From: Proteiniphilum sp. X52
GTDB lineage: Bacteria > Bacteroidota > Bacteroidia > Bacteroidales > Dysgonomonadaceae
DNA: 64,000 nucleotides
Assembly: GCF_003712195.1 (NCBI RefSeq)
Contig: NZ_RDSD01000013.1
Location: 62,001-126,000 of the forward strand
Direction of reading: 5' to 3'
The position numbers were made by a program, and so were the translations under genes. Below the pieces are notes generated by a model. That model was not told the origin of the DNA, searched no databases, and saw nothing but the letters and a program-made list of their open reading frames with translations. Positions 1 through 9,161 of this stretch are shown here, piece by piece. Each line of letters opens with the position of its first letter. The stretch's first letter is position 1.

Positions 1-741
1 CGTTACCAGGATAACCCCGTTGGCTCCGCGGACTCCGAAAAGAGCGGTGGATGAGGCGTCTTTCAGAATCGAAATTGTTTCCACCTCATTCGGGTCGATG
101 GAAGTTAGATCACGTTCGATGCCGTCGACCAAAATCAGCGGATCTTGTCCGTTCATAGTACCCCTTCCTCTCATATACAAATAAGCGGCATCGCGTCCGG
201 GTTCGCCACTGCGCTGAATGGCAATCAACCCTGGCAGACGACCGGTCAGGGTTACCGCCAAATTTGCAGCCGGGCTCTGTTTGATTTCTTTGGTGTTGAT
301 GGCTGCCACGGCACCGGTCAAGGTCGCTTTTTTCTGTGTACCGTAGGCAACCACCACCACTTCGTCCAACGATTCGGCATCTTCGAGAAGGGTTATGTCG
401 AATTGATTTCTCCCGGTCGTGTTTATTTCCTGATCTACATATCCGATAAAAGAGACACGGATAACCGCGTTTTCTTCCACCTCTAGGGTGAACCTACCAT
501 CGACACCGGTCGCGGTTCCGTTCCCAGCCGATTCTTTTTCAATGACATTGGCTCCAATAATGGGTTCGTTCTTTACATCCCGTACGACCCCTGTGATTGT
601 TTTTCTCGGGGAAGGATTTACGATTCTCTCTTCGACTTTCTTAAGAAAAAGTTCTGTTTCACCAGTGGTCAGATGAAGATATATATTCTCCGCGGCTGTT
701 GAAAAAGTGCAAAGAAAAAGTGAGAATGCCAACAGTTTCAT
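1..741 (-). CDS. SusC/RagA-family TonB-dependent receptor, N-terminal part (cut by window edge)
   Basis: These are the first 247 codons of an outer-membrane receptor that would import glycan fragments with a SusD partner, which should lie beyond position 1. The reading frame is open from the ATG at 741 to the edge. Visible in order: a signal peptide (residues 1-17), a carboxypeptidase-regulatory-like beta-sandwich (about 48-120, with TITGVVRDVKNEPIIGANV), the linker DEVVVVAYGTQKKATLTGA typical of SusC proteins, and a plug domain containing ILVDGIERDL and ILKDASSTALFGVRGANGV. The family usually runs about 1000 residues, so roughly three quarters is missing here. It lies 233 bp downstream of the GH106 gene on the same strand, which suggests one polysaccharide utilisation locus. 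The family is clear; the substrate is unknown. Confidence 0.9.
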   Translation of the reverse strand, partial: MKLLAFSLFLCTFSTAAENIYLHLTTGETELFLKKVEERIVNPSPRKTITGVVRDVKNEPIIGANVIEKESAGNGTATGVDGRFTLEVEENAVIRVSFIGYVDQEINTTGRNQFDITLLEDAESLDEVVVVAYGTQKKATLTGAVAAINTKEIKQSPAANLAVTLTGRLPGLIAIQRSGEPGRDAAYLYMRGRGTMNGQDPLILVDGIERDLTSIDPNEVETISILKDASSTALFGVRGANGVILVT

Positions 742-974
742 GATTCTTGGAATATTACCACAATGAGCAATAATATGATTTCCATTAAAAAAAATTTTCA
801 TAAATTTGTTTGCTTAATAATGTTAATGACTGGTAAATAAATTTTTTCAGCCGGATGATGTGGCCGCATCATTCATCTTTTCATGTTGTTCGATTTTTTA
901 TTTCTCCATAGGCATTATTGTTTTTTACTGATGTTAATAATCTGAAAGGAAAAAAGAGGTAAGGTCGTGTTTCT

Positions 975-3890
975 TCACTCCACCGGATTCACGGTTTTAA
1001 GGGTGACCGGTCCCAGCAATCCTGATTTAATCAACGGAACTTGGGACCAGGGCAGATAAACCTTGTTTAACCCGGGAATATTGGTCGCATTAATATTTGT
1101 ATCCACATAATTTCCACCTGTGATCGCATCGCCCGTCAACCTGTTGGACCAAGTGTTGGCTACTTCAACCACCAACGTATTATCCCCCGGCCGGATTATG
1201 GCGGTCACATCAAACCAATAAGGTTTTGTCCAGGCAATACCCAGAGACACATCGTTCAAGGTCACACTCCCCACTTTGGACACTTCTCCCAAATCGAGAA
1301 ATATTTTCTGGCCTTCTTTTTTAAAAGTTGAATTGATGTCGTATTGGAATGTTTTTTTATAAGTGGCCGTTCCGGAATAGTATTTGATCTTCTCGTCTTC
1401 ACTCTCTGTCCAGGAGGTTAACTCGGGCAAGATGACTTTCTCGGGCGTGTCAAATACTCCGGGAAAGAAAAGTTCCCAGGCACCGTCCACCGCCTGCGTG
1501 GCAACTTGGTTCTCAAAGACATACTTTTGATTGCCTTTACTTAATTCAAACACTCCGTCGGTCAACATGTAGGTCCGGTTGCGGTAGGTGAACACCCGAC
1601 TGTCTGACTGGTTCAAGTTGGTTATCCGATCGTACTTCGCCCGGGGTTCTCCTTTTCTGAACACATAAAAGAGCGCCCCGTAGGGAGGCAGAGACAGGGG
1701 TATGCCCACGGAAGCACTATTCAGGCTGTAAATATCCGGAGAATAGGTCTCACCTGATAGGGGATCCCATATTTCGGGAATTTTATTTTGTTGTCGGAAA
1801 CTCACCTTTTTGTCAACCCACTTGTCTCTTGTGTTTCTGACAAAATAAAAATCCAACCCATCTTTTTGGTAATGGGTATAATCCAAATCGTTAAACTCAA
1901 ATCCGGGATAGCTTATGTCCGGTTGAACATTCATTTTCCGCAATAAATCCAGAGGAGTTTCATCGGTGATCACAAAACCACTTTTGTTGTTCCTGTCCCA
2001 TAATCTATCGATAAGTTGTTTTGTTTCGTTATCGTCTCCAACCGATACCCGCGGAGGTTTCTCGCCGATAATTTGTGCGCCCTGCCGCAAGAGGTCTTCG
2101 ATTTTCTTCAAAACCTCCGGGTGCATTTCTTTTTCCGGCTCCAGATACAACAACTCAAAAACGGCTCCCGAGGGCAATTTGATCTTTTTGTCCTCCACCG
2201 TCAGCCGGGTGAAAATCTCCGTGTTGATCACTTCATAGTCATAGCCCGGACCTACAGCAAAACGGCCGTTTTTGTGGCCCGTGAAATTGGGGGTTCTGTC
2301 ACCGTAATAATAGAGCACATCCGCGTAAAAGTCAGTTTCCTGAAGTATGTAGGAAACCCTTGACAAATAATCGTTAAACGGTTTGGTTTTGGAAAACCAG
2401 ATATTTTTATCGTTATAGTGTGTGCCCGCGTAATAAACACTTCCTGGTTCTTGCATGTTACCGGAATAATGGGTAAAGCCGTGGAAGACCACCTTGTTCA
2501 TCCCTTCACAGAAAGCCCTGTCCCCGTAGGGTTTCATATCGGAAGGGGCTTCCTGCCAGTGCTGAAAGGTTGTGAAAGCTTCCTGTTCCACAATTTTTCG
2601 CCGGTAGATATGCGCTGCCGCGGAGACCTCCTTGACCATCCGCAACACATCGATGCCGTCTTTGTTAAGCCTGTTGTGATTGATCCAGAATTCCCCTCTG
2701 GGAATATCCACGGCGCCCAAAGATTTCAAAGGCTCAACCGGAACGTTATGAAGCGGATAACCCGGACCGCCCGATTCCGAATTGACCTTTAATCCATGGC
2801 TGTTGGCGATTTCCTTGGCTTTGCGATAGAAATTATTGATCATGAGTTCCGACAATGTTTTCCGGAAATCGGTTTTAAACCTTTCAGCCAGGGAAGGATG
2901 ATACAGATCTTCGTTGAAAAGCAAAGGCAGGAATTTATAGATGTCGTAACGGTGCATATCCTTGAAAACAGCCGGCAAGCCGGGTGTCCAGGTCATTCCC
3001 CGGGCTTCATAACTCGCTAAATAAAGGCTTTTCAACGAGGATTCCCGAAAATCGGGCACAATGGTTTTGAGCTTTTCAATGACGTGGTCGAAGTGCATCC
3101 GGGTGGCGTCGGCATCGAAATGGTCGATAATGGGCCCGGTTGAATTTGGACTGGGCAGCAGCAGCTTTTCCGTTGAGTTGGACGTAATGAAACGGTAAAC
3201 ATCCCAATCGCCTTCCGGAACCTGCCAGTTCAAAGTCTCACTCTGAGGATCAAAAAACCGGGTTACGTCAATAATTTCTGCCGTATCGGCGATCACCTCA
3301 TTCGAGGGTAAAGCGACAACCGCTATCTCTCTATAATATACCGGTTTCCCGTTGCGATTGAATTTGATTATCGTTTCTTGTCCCCGGTTATCCTTTTGGG
3401 GTACTTCGGGAAAAGGCAATTTAATTTTTTGTTGTTTCCTTGTGTCATCTATTTTTGTTTTCGACATATAAATTGCTTTCGACGCAAATTCGGGAGTTAC
3501 CCAGCTGCCGCCCGCATTCCAGCTGCTTGCCATATTTAGCCCGGCCTCCATCCCGTATTTCTTTGCTTCATCCAACGCGATTTTTATGGCGTGCAGGGAT
3601 TCCGGACTTAAAAAAGCCGGTCCCGCGGGGGTCACTGTATCGGCGGCATTGACACCTATCTCGAAGATATCAAAACCCGTTATCCCCACATCACGCATCG
3701 CTTTTATTTCTTCCTTGATCCTGCCGGCATCAACATGTCCGTTCAACCACCAATAATACACTTTGGGACGCGCATAATCGGGAGGCGCTTCAAACCCTTT
3801 TTTCAGGGCATCGTATCTGTTCTGTGACAAAACAAGTTGACTGCCAAACAGGGAACCGAGAACTAAAAACAGGAATGGTAACTTTTTCAT
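975..3890 (-). CDS. GH106-type alpha-L-rhamnosidase
   Basis: This 971-residue secreted enzyme probably removes terminal alpha-L-rhamnose from plant or microbial glycans. It starts with a signal peptide (about residues 1-22, ending at LVLSQ). The N-terminal signature YYWWLNGHVDAGRIKEEIKA followed by GITGFDIFEIG matches the (alpha/beta)8-barrel opening of GH106. The C-terminal part (about 855-960), with FLDLGEVSKVGSVTLNDVSL and NTLVVEVANTWSNR, is the galactose-binding-like jelly roll found in GH106 and GH2 proteins. Length fits the family. It is third in a same-strand series after an MFS transporter and a sugar isomerase, 35 bp from the isomerase. I did not assign catalytic glutamates. A related unclassified glycosidase family cannot be excluded. 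Confidence 0.8.
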   Translation of the reverse strand: MKKLPFLFLVLGSLFGSQLVLSQNRYDALKKGFEAPPDYARPKVYYWWLNGHVDAGRIKEEIKAMRDVGITGFDIFEIGVNAADTVTPAGPAFLSPESLHAIKIALDEAKKYGMEAGLNMASSWNAGGSWVTPEFASKAIYMSKTKIDDTRKQQKIKLPFPEVPQKDNRGQETIIKFNRNGKPVYYREIAVVALPSNEVIADTAEIIDVTRFFDPQSETLNWQVPEGDWDVYRFITSNSTEKLLLPSPNSTGPIIDHFDADATRMHFDHVIEKLKTIVPDFRESSLKSLYLASYEARGMTWTPGLPAVFKDMHRYDIYKFLPLLFNEDLYHPSLAERFKTDFRKTLSELMINNFYRKAKEIANSHGLKVNSESGGPGYPLHNVPVEPLKSLGAVDIPRGEFWINHNRLNKDGIDVLRMVKEVSAAAHIYRRKIVEQEAFTTFQHWQEAPSDMKPYGDRAFCEGMNKVVFHGFTHYSGNMQEPGSVYYAGTHYNDKNIWFSKTKPFNDYLSRVSYILQETDFYADVLYYYGDRTPNFTGHKNGRFAVGPGYDYEVINTEIFTRLTVEDKKIKLPSGAVFELLYLEPEKEMHPEVLKKIEDLLRQGAQIIGEKPPRVSVGDDNETKQLIDRLWDRNNKSGFVITDETPLDLLRKMNVQPDISYPGFEFNDLDYTHYQKDGLDFYFVRNTRDKWVDKKVSFRQQNKIPEIWDPLSGETYSPDIYSLNSASVGIPLSLPPYGALFYVFRKGEPRAKYDRITNLNQSDSRVFTYRNRTYMLTDGVFELSKGNQKYVFENQVATQAVDGAWELFFPGVFDTPEKVILPELTSWTESEDEKIKYYSGTATYKKTFQYDINSTFKKEGQKIFLDLGEVSKVGSVTLNDVSLGIAWTKPYWFDVTAIIRPGDNTLVVEVANTWSNRLTGDAITGGNYVDTNINATNIPGLNKVYLPWSQVPLIKSGLLGPVTLKTVNPVE

Positions 3891-3925
3891 GATCCGTTTT
3901 GTCTGTTATTGTATGACTACTGGCA

Positions 3926-5392
3926 TTATTGTGAAATTATTACAGATTCGATATTCAGATAATCGGCCACTTTTTTTATTAAACGGGCTTTATGTCCGAC
4001 TCCCAAGGCAAAATGATGGGTGGGGCCTTCGCTCATCCATCGGTACAAGAAAGTCCTGATATCCGGCTTGAAATATCCCCGGGTGTTTGTGTTTCCCGTC
4101 GGCGGTATCGGGCCTTTTACCGATTCCCCTTCAGCGATGACAAACTTGAATTTCCCGTCACAGGTTGAGTTGATGGACAGCATGGTTATGGGCCCTTCTT
4201 TGATTTTAAATTCCACACCGGCTCCACATCCCGGTTTGCCGTGATATTTCATCAAACTCCGCAACACGGGTTTCCCTTCGGCGATGGAGATGTTGTGTGG
4301 CCCGTCGTGTCCGACCAATACGAACCCTTCATTGAAATCCACCGGATGAAATTCGGCAACACTTCCTCCAATATCCAGTAAATTCATGATCATCATGGCA
4401 ACCAACGTTTTCAAGTCGGACTCTCCGCACATCGGAAATCCGGATGAGGTGAGCAGCGAATTACCGACTATCAGGTTTGACATTACCAGCTCTTCCGAGC
4501 TGTTCGATCTTCCGTTATAGTAATAGGCCAGTCCGTCGATCTGCTTATATTCAATGAATTTCTTTAATGCCACAGCTACCCGGGCGGCGGTTCGCAGGTC
4601 TTCTTTTCGTAATTTCATCGAAATAGGGTCGGATAGGGGGTCGGGAGTATCGAAGAACGATAAAATGATATTTGCGGTTGTTTCAATTTCATTTTCCCGG
4701 CAATTCACATATTGATCCACAATTTCATTGGCTTCACACTCCACCACATGGCATCCGAAAAAGGATGTCAGCATGGTTATATCGGTATGCATGTCCAGCA
4801 TGGCATTTATCGGATGGCCGATATGCCCGAAATGAGCTTGTTTCAGCCCTTTGAGGACTCTTGCAATTTGACAATACTCCGCTATTTTTCTGTCGGCCTC
4901 TGGGTCGTCGCGCAGTGTGCCGATTATCACCTCGGGAATTCTTTTCCCCATCCTTGCGGCGACACCGGTAAATTCGGGCAAGGAGCATATGTCGTCGTTG
5001 GCAAGCTGCATATAGGTAGAGGCTTTTGAATAATCCAGCGCTTTTCTCGGCTGCAAAGCAACCAATATTATGGGCACATCGACAGCCCTCACGATAACAC
5101 CGAATGTGCCTGAAGTGGCATAAGTGAGCATATTGCAAAAGAGTATATCGAGATTGGCGGCTTGCATCTTCAACACGGTTCCGTATGCCTTGGAAGGATT
5201 GTCAACCATTCCAAAATCAATGACTTTCACCGATTTCCGGGGTACTTTATCCATGATAACCCGATGTTTTTCCATCAACTCTTCCAACAATCCCGGAAAT
5301 TGCTCCCAATAGAAATCATAACCTACTCCGAAAAAACCGACATGGAGTTCCCCGTTTAATTTGGAAGAGAAAAATTTGTCACCTTCATTCAT
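3926..5392 (-). CDS. L-fucose/L-arabinose isomerase family protein
   Basis: This 488-residue cytoplasmic protein has no signal peptide. Its N-terminal half has the Rossmann-like layout of the L-fucose and L-arabinose isomerases (VGFFGVGYDFYWEQF, then FCNMLTYATSGTFG, then PIILVALQPRKALDYS). The C-terminal half contains segments that recall the metal-site region of the family (MCGESDLKTLVAMMIMNLL, AEFHPVDFNEGFVLVGHDGP). Members interconvert aldoses and ketoses using Mn2+. It is 13 bp downstream of the MFS gene and upstream of GH106, so the sugar it acts on is probably the imported product of the hydrolase. Rhamnose normally uses RhaA, a different family, so the true substrate is open: fucose, a 6-deoxy sugar or a modified sugar are all possible. 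Confidence 0.72.
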   Translation of the reverse strand: MNEGDKFFSSKLNGELHVGFFGVGYDFYWEQFPGLLEELMEKHRVIMDKVPRKSVKVIDFGMVDNPSKAYGTVLKMQAANLDILFCNMLTYATSGTFGVIVRAVDVPIILVALQPRKALDYSKASTYMQLANDDICSLPEFTGVAARMGKRIPEVIIGTLRDDPEADRKIAEYCQIARVLKGLKQAHFGHIGHPINAMLDMHTDITMLTSFFGCHVVECEANEIVDQYVNCRENEIETTANIILSFFDTPDPLSDPISMKLRKEDLRTAARVAVALKKFIEYKQIDGLAYYYNGRSNSSEELVMSNLIVGNSLLTSSGFPMCGESDLKTLVAMMIMNLLDIGGSVAEFHPVDFNEGFVLVGHDGPHNISIAEGKPVLRSLMKYHGKPGCGAGVEFKIKEGPITMLSINSTCDGKFKFVIAEGESVKGPIPPTGNTNTRGYFKPDIRTFLYRWMSEGPTHHFALGVGHKARLIKKVADYLNIESVIISQ

Positions 5393-5405
5393 CTCCTTAG
5401 TCTTA

Positions 5406-6644
5406 TTAATTGTGAATCGATTTTATGCTGGGAATAGCTGACGTGAATATGATGAATGCCACGGAATACATTACTCCGGCATAAATCCACAGCGGATTGT
5501 AGGAAAATCTGCATATTATTACCCCCATGAACGGATTCACAATGAGGGAAGATAAAGCTCCGGCAGTACCCGAGAGTCCCACTACGCTGGAACTTGAATT
5601 TTTGCCGAAGATATCCCCGATGGAGGTAATGTAATTGGTAATCCACAAGCCGTGTGCAAAAAATGCCAGGCTTAACAGCAGGATAATCACTCCCACGGAA
5701 TCCGCATATCTCACAAAAATGGCTGCCGCGGTAAGCAGTGCTGCAAATCCCATCACCGTTTTTCTGGAAAAATTGAGATCCCCGGTTTTTTTCAAAACGA
5801 TATCCGAAACGAACCCTCCGAAAATATTGGAGACCCCCAACGCTAAATAGGGTATCCAGAATAAGTTCCCGATTATTTCCAAAGAGACGCCGCGGGTTTC
5901 GTTCAGAAATTTGGGTATCCAGAACATGTAAAAATAAATGATGGGATCGAGCAAAAACCGGATCAGGATAAAGATGCCGGCCTCTTTCGATTTCAGTAAA
6001 TTCAACAATTGGTTTCTTAAAGGCGGCATATCAGTCCTATTGTTGCGCGACTCTTTATTTGTGCCGGAATTCCCCGGCTTTACCTTGGGGAACGATAACC
6101 AGATCAAGGTCCAGATTATACCTGCCCCTCCCACAACAAAAAAAACGCCGCGCCAACCGACACTGTCCATTAAAGCTACCGTTAACGGCGGGGCAATTAC
6201 CGCACCGAAAGCCGAACCGCCAATGGCCAATCCGTTTGCCAAGGCCCTGTTTTTCCTGGGCACCCATTCTACAACCGCTTTAATTACTCCGGGGAAAGCC
6301 CCTCCTTCTCCAACCCCCAGAATAAACCGCAACAGCGCAAACTCATATAAGTTGTCGGCAAGACCGTGCATAAAAGTAGCCGCCGACCACAATGCGACTG
6401 AAAACGCCAATCCTTTTCGACTTCCGAAACGGTCGATCAGGATACCGCCCAACGTGAACATGATGGCATAACCAACCAGAAAAGAGGTGTTGATAATTCC
6501 GTAGCCGGTATCGTTGATGCTTAACTCGCGCTTAATCTTAAGGATGGATATGGAAAGGACTTGCCTGTCCAGAAAACTTAGCCCTGTTGCCAAAGCACAC
6601 ATCAGGATAACCATCCAAATTATTTTCATGTGTTTGTGCCTCAT
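5406..6644 (-). CDS. MFS sugar or sugar-acid transporter (ACS-like)
   Basis: A 412-residue inner-membrane permease of the major facilitator superfamily with about twelve hydrophobic segments. The loop after TM2 reads GGILIDRFGSRKG, the family signature. The segment FALLRFILGVGEGGAFPGVIKAVVEWVPRKNRAL resembles the anion:cation symporter group that contains hexuronate and galactonate transporters (shown here as two joined motifs, FALLRFILGVGEGG and AFPGVIKAVVEW). It is the first gene of the cluster, transcribed away from a divergent GntR regulator. It probably imports the monosaccharide handled by the following isomerase. The start ATG lies just below a TATATTTG promoter element at 6676-6683. 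Substrate specificity cannot be read from the sequence. Confidence 0.85.
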   Translation of the reverse strand: MRHKHMKIIWMVILMCALATGLSFLDRQVLSISILKIKRELSINDTGYGIINTSFLVGYAIMFTLGGILIDRFGSRKGLAFSVALWSAATFMHGLADNLYEFALLRFILGVGEGGAFPGVIKAVVEWVPRKNRALANGLAIGGSAFGAVIAPPLTVALMDSVGWRGVFFVVGGAGIIWTLIWLSFPKVKPGNSGTNKESRNNRTDMPPLRNQLLNLLKSKEAGIFILIRFLLDPIIYFYMFWIPKFLNETRGVSLEIIGNLFWIPYLALGVSNIFGGFVSDIVLKKTGDLNFSRKTVMGFAALLTAAAIFVRYADSVGVIILLLSLAFFAHGLWITNYITSIGDIFGKNSSSSVVGLSGTAGALSSLIVNPFMGVIICRFSYNPLWIYAGVMYSVAFIIFTSAIPSIKSIHN

Positions 6645-6675
6645 ATAAAAATCCTAACGCACTAAGTTTAGGATG

Positions 6676-6683
6676 CAAATATA
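6676..6683 (-). promoter_or_regulatory. -7 promoter element of the transporter operon
   Basis: On the - strand this reads TATATTTG, an exact match to the Bacteroidetes -7 consensus TAnnTTTG, 32 bp before the MFS start codon. No good -33 element is seen at the usual spacing. The upstream side is occupied by a 28-bp inverted repeat, which fits regulated initiation. Confidence 0.6.
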
Positions 6684-6710
6684 AAAAACTTTTTCAAAAA
6701 AAAGTTTTTT
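6683..6710. promoter_or_regulatory. Perfect 12-bp inverted repeat, candidate GntR operator
   Basis: The arms AAAAAACTTTTT (6683-6694) and AAAAAGTTTTTT (6699-6710) are exact reverse complements around a 4-base spacer. The repeat abuts the -7 box of the MFS operon and lies between the two divergent promoters. Its core AAACTTT is shared with the second palindrome at 6724-6738, as expected if one dimeric regulator binds both. Confidence 0.55.
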
Positions 6711-6715
6711 TGTAT

Positions 6716-6723
6716 TATTTTTG
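6716..6723 (+). promoter_or_regulatory. -7 promoter element of the GntR regulator gene
   Basis: TATTTTTG matches TAnnTTTG exactly and lies 20 bp before the regulator's ATG. The transcript would start almost at the start codon, so the leader is very short or the mRNA is nearly leaderless. Confidence 0.55.
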
Positions 6724-6738
6724 TTTGAAACTTTCAAA
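6724..6738. promoter_or_regulatory. Perfect palindrome between -7 box and start codon, candidate operator
   Basis: TTTGAAA-C-TTTCAAA is a perfect 7-bp-arm palindrome directly after the regulator's -7 box and 5 bp before its ATG. That position would block transcription initiation if bound, which is typical of GntR autoregulation. Binding by the adjacent regulator is inference. Confidence 0.55.
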
Positions 6739-6743
6739 AATTT

Positions 6744-7496
6744 ATGGACAGGATACCTAAATATATTGCGATCAGCAATGAGGTAATTTCCCAAATCGAG
6801 TCCGGGAAATTGCAGCCCGGGGATAAAATGTCTTCGGAAAATGAGTTGATAGCCAACTATGGGATAAGTAACACTACCGCACGTAAAGTGCTTTCATATA
6901 TTGAAAGCCATGGATGGGTGAAGAAAATAAAAGGCAAGGGTACCTTTGTGATTAACCGGTCGAAGGATATGCACCTTAACCGCATCCTGGGATCGTTTGA
7001 TGCGATGAAAGAAAGTTTTAGGAATAATTTGATAAAGGAAGGCTTAACGCCCAAAGATATCTTACTTGAAAAGACAGTACTGAACGATGGCATCTCGGTA
7101 AACATAAACAACAAGAACTACGTTATTGAAGGCAAGGTTTTGAAACTGCATCGCCTGAGATATGCCAATGACATACTCATGAAAGACGAAATCAAGTACA
7201 TTTCAATGAATATCTGCCCTGATATCCATATTATTGAAATGAAGGATTCATTGATAAACCTGTATGAGAAAGTGTATAAAGTCAAACTAAAGGATATCCA
7301 AAGAACCATCACGACAAAAATTGTGTATGGTGATGACCAAGACAACTATTTTAGAAATGAGAGCCCCTTGTCGGTTTTTATTCTCGGAAGCGTTGCTTCA
7401 AACGACAAGTCCGAGACGATTGAGATAGAATACTCGTTATACAGGGGCGACAAATACAGTTTTACCATCCATACGAAACCCGACCTGATAGGATAG
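6744..7496 (+). CDS. GntR-family transcriptional regulator with UTRA-type effector domain
   Basis: A 250-residue DNA-binding regulator. Residues 1-70 form the GntR winged helix-turn-helix (ISNEVISQIESGKLQPGDKM, SENELIANYGISNTTARKVL, KIKGKGTFV). Residues about 85-245 match the size and layout of the UTRA effector domain, including RLRYANDILMKDEIKYIS. The gene is divergent from the transporter, isomerase and GH106 genes and shares their control region, so it most likely represses them until a sugar or sugar phosphate binds the UTRA domain. Two palindromes in the shared region are the probable operators. Base composition is AT-rich, like the neighbouring cluster. Confidence 0.9.
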   Translation: MDRIPKYIAISNEVISQIESGKLQPGDKMSSENELIANYGISNTTARKVLSYIESHGWVKKIKGKGTFVINRSKDMHLNRILGSFDAMKESFRNNLIKEGLTPKDILLEKTVLNDGISVNINNKNYVIEGKVLKLHRLRYANDILMKDEIKYISMNICPDIHIIEMKDSLINLYEKVYKVKLKDIQRTITTKIVYGDDQDNYFRNESPLSVFILGSVASNDKSETIEIEYSLYRGDKYSFTIHTKPDLIG

Positions 7497-7608
7497 CACA
7501 CCGCATCTTTGGCAGCGTCAATTGGTTGTTGCAGCCTGAATAATTGGAATGCCCGCTCTGGCGGACAGCGGTTGTGTCATATCACATTCATCAGTCATGT
7601 TTTCCACC

Positions 7609-9141
7609 TCACAGCGGAATGTTCCCGTGCTTTTTGGGTGGGTTGTTCTCCGTTTTGTTGGCCGTCATTTCCAGTGCCTGGATCAATTTGAACCGGGTAT
7701 TTTTCGGCAGGATGATCTCATCGATATATCCTTTTTCCGCGGCCCGGTAAGGATTGGCAAACAGTTGCTCGTATTCGCTCAGCGCTTTCTGCCGTTCCGT
7801 CTCGTGGGATGAACGATGCAGGATATTCACCGCCCCTGCCGCTCCCATTACCGCAATCTCGGCATTCGGATAGGCTAAGTTCACATCTGCTCCCGACTCT
7901 TTGGATGCCATGACAACATACGCGCCCCCATATGCTTTACGCGTTATAAGGGTGATCTTCGGGACGGTCGCTTCCACATAGGCAAACACGATCTTGGCTC
8001 CGTGACGGATAATACCGTTATGCTCCTGGTCACGCCCGGGAAGAAATCCCGGCACATCCTCGAAAGTAATGATGGGGATGTCGAAACAGTCGCAGAAACG
8101 GATGAACCGTGCCGCTTTGTCCGACGCGTCGATATCGAGCACGCCCGCCAGATAAGCCGGTTGATTAGCCACAATCCCTACTGTGCGGCCCCCCATGCGG
8201 GCGAATCCTATCACGATATTTTGCGCGAATTGCGACATGGTCTCGAAGAAGTAATGTTCGTCCACCACCTCTTCAATGAGTTTCTTCATGTCATAAGGAA
8301 TATTGGGATCGTCGGGAATCAGCGTCTGCAATTTGGGCGATTCTCGATAGATACTGTCGTTTGTGGCCACTACGGGAGGATCCTCCATATTGTTGGAAGG
8401 AAGAAAACTCAGCAATTCACGCATCATCATGAGCGTTTCTTCCTCGTCCTTGCCCACAAAATGGGCCACCCCGCTCTTGGATGCGTGGGTGGTTGCCCCG
8501 CCCAGCTCTTCCTTGGTCAGTTCCTCATGCGTGACTGTTTTCACCACATCAGGGCCGGTGACAAACATATAGCTTTTCTCTTTCACCATAAAGATGAAGT
8601 CGGTAAGCGCCGGGGAATAGCAGGCCCCGCCGGCGCAAGGGCCCAGGATAGCGGAAATCTGGGGCACAACCCCTGAAGCTTTGATATTCTGGTAAAAAAT
8701 ATCGGAGTAGCCGCTGAGGGCCATCACTCCTTCCTGGATGCGCGCACCGCCCGAATCGTTCAGGGCAATGATCGGCGCCCCGTTTTTCATTGCCAGCTTC
8801 TGTACCTTTACAATCTTATTGGCGTTGGTACGGCTCAGCGAACCGCCGTATACCGTGAAATCGTAAGCATAGACATACACCAGCCGGCCGTCTATCTTTC
8901 CATAACCGGCCACTACGCCGTCGCCGGGAATACGGTTGTTCTGCATGCCATAGTGGCCGCATTCGTGAAGTATGAATTTGTCTATCTCCACAAAAGTGCT
9001 GTCATCCAGCAACATATCGATCCTCTCACGCGCGGTCTGTTTTCCGGATTGCTTTTGTTTCGCGATGGCTTTCTCTCCGCCGCCGGCTTCGGCAGCCCTG
9101 TTTTTTTCTTCGAAAGCCTGATATATTTCCTGTAGTGCCAT
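7609..9141 (-). CDS. Acyl-CoA carboxylase carboxyltransferase (beta) subunit, propionyl-CoA/methylmalonyl-CoA type
   Basis: This 510-residue subunit transfers CO2 between carboxybiotin and an acyl-CoA. It has the two crotonase-like halves of the family: LNDSGGARIQEGV and GPCAGGACYSPALTDF in the N-terminal half, and DVPGFLPGRDQEHNGIIRHG and AYGGAYVVMASK in the C-terminal half. Length is normal. It is the last gene of a three-gene set on the - strand after a biotin carboxylase and a biotin carrier, so the complex would be complete. Propionyl-CoA carboxylase and methylmalonyl-CoA decarboxylase subunits are very similar; the presence of a biotin carboxylase favours carboxylation of propionyl-CoA or acetyl-CoA. 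The convergent GntR gene ends 112 bp away. Confidence 0.9.
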   Translation of the reverse strand: MALQEIYQAFEEKNRAAEAGGGEKAIAKQKQSGKQTARERIDMLLDDSTFVEIDKFILHECGHYGMQNNRIPGDGVVAGYGKIDGRLVYVYAYDFTVYGGSLSRTNANKIVKVQKLAMKNGAPIIALNDSGGARIQEGVMALSGYSDIFYQNIKASGVVPQISAILGPCAGGACYSPALTDFIFMVKEKSYMFVTGPDVVKTVTHEELTKEELGGATTHASKSGVAHFVGKDEEETLMMMRELLSFLPSNNMEDPPVVATNDSIYRESPKLQTLIPDDPNIPYDMKKLIEEVVDEHYFFETMSQFAQNIVIGFARMGGRTVGIVANQPAYLAGVLDIDASDKAARFIRFCDCFDIPIITFEDVPGFLPGRDQEHNGIIRHGAKIVFAYVEATVPKITLITRKAYGGAYVVMASKESGADVNLAYPNAEIAVMGAAGAVNILHRSSHETERQKALSEYEQLFANPYRAAEKGYIDEIILPKNTRFKLIQALEMTANKTENNPPKKHGNIPL

Positions 9142-9161
9142 TGCTGTGATTTTAATTGCCT

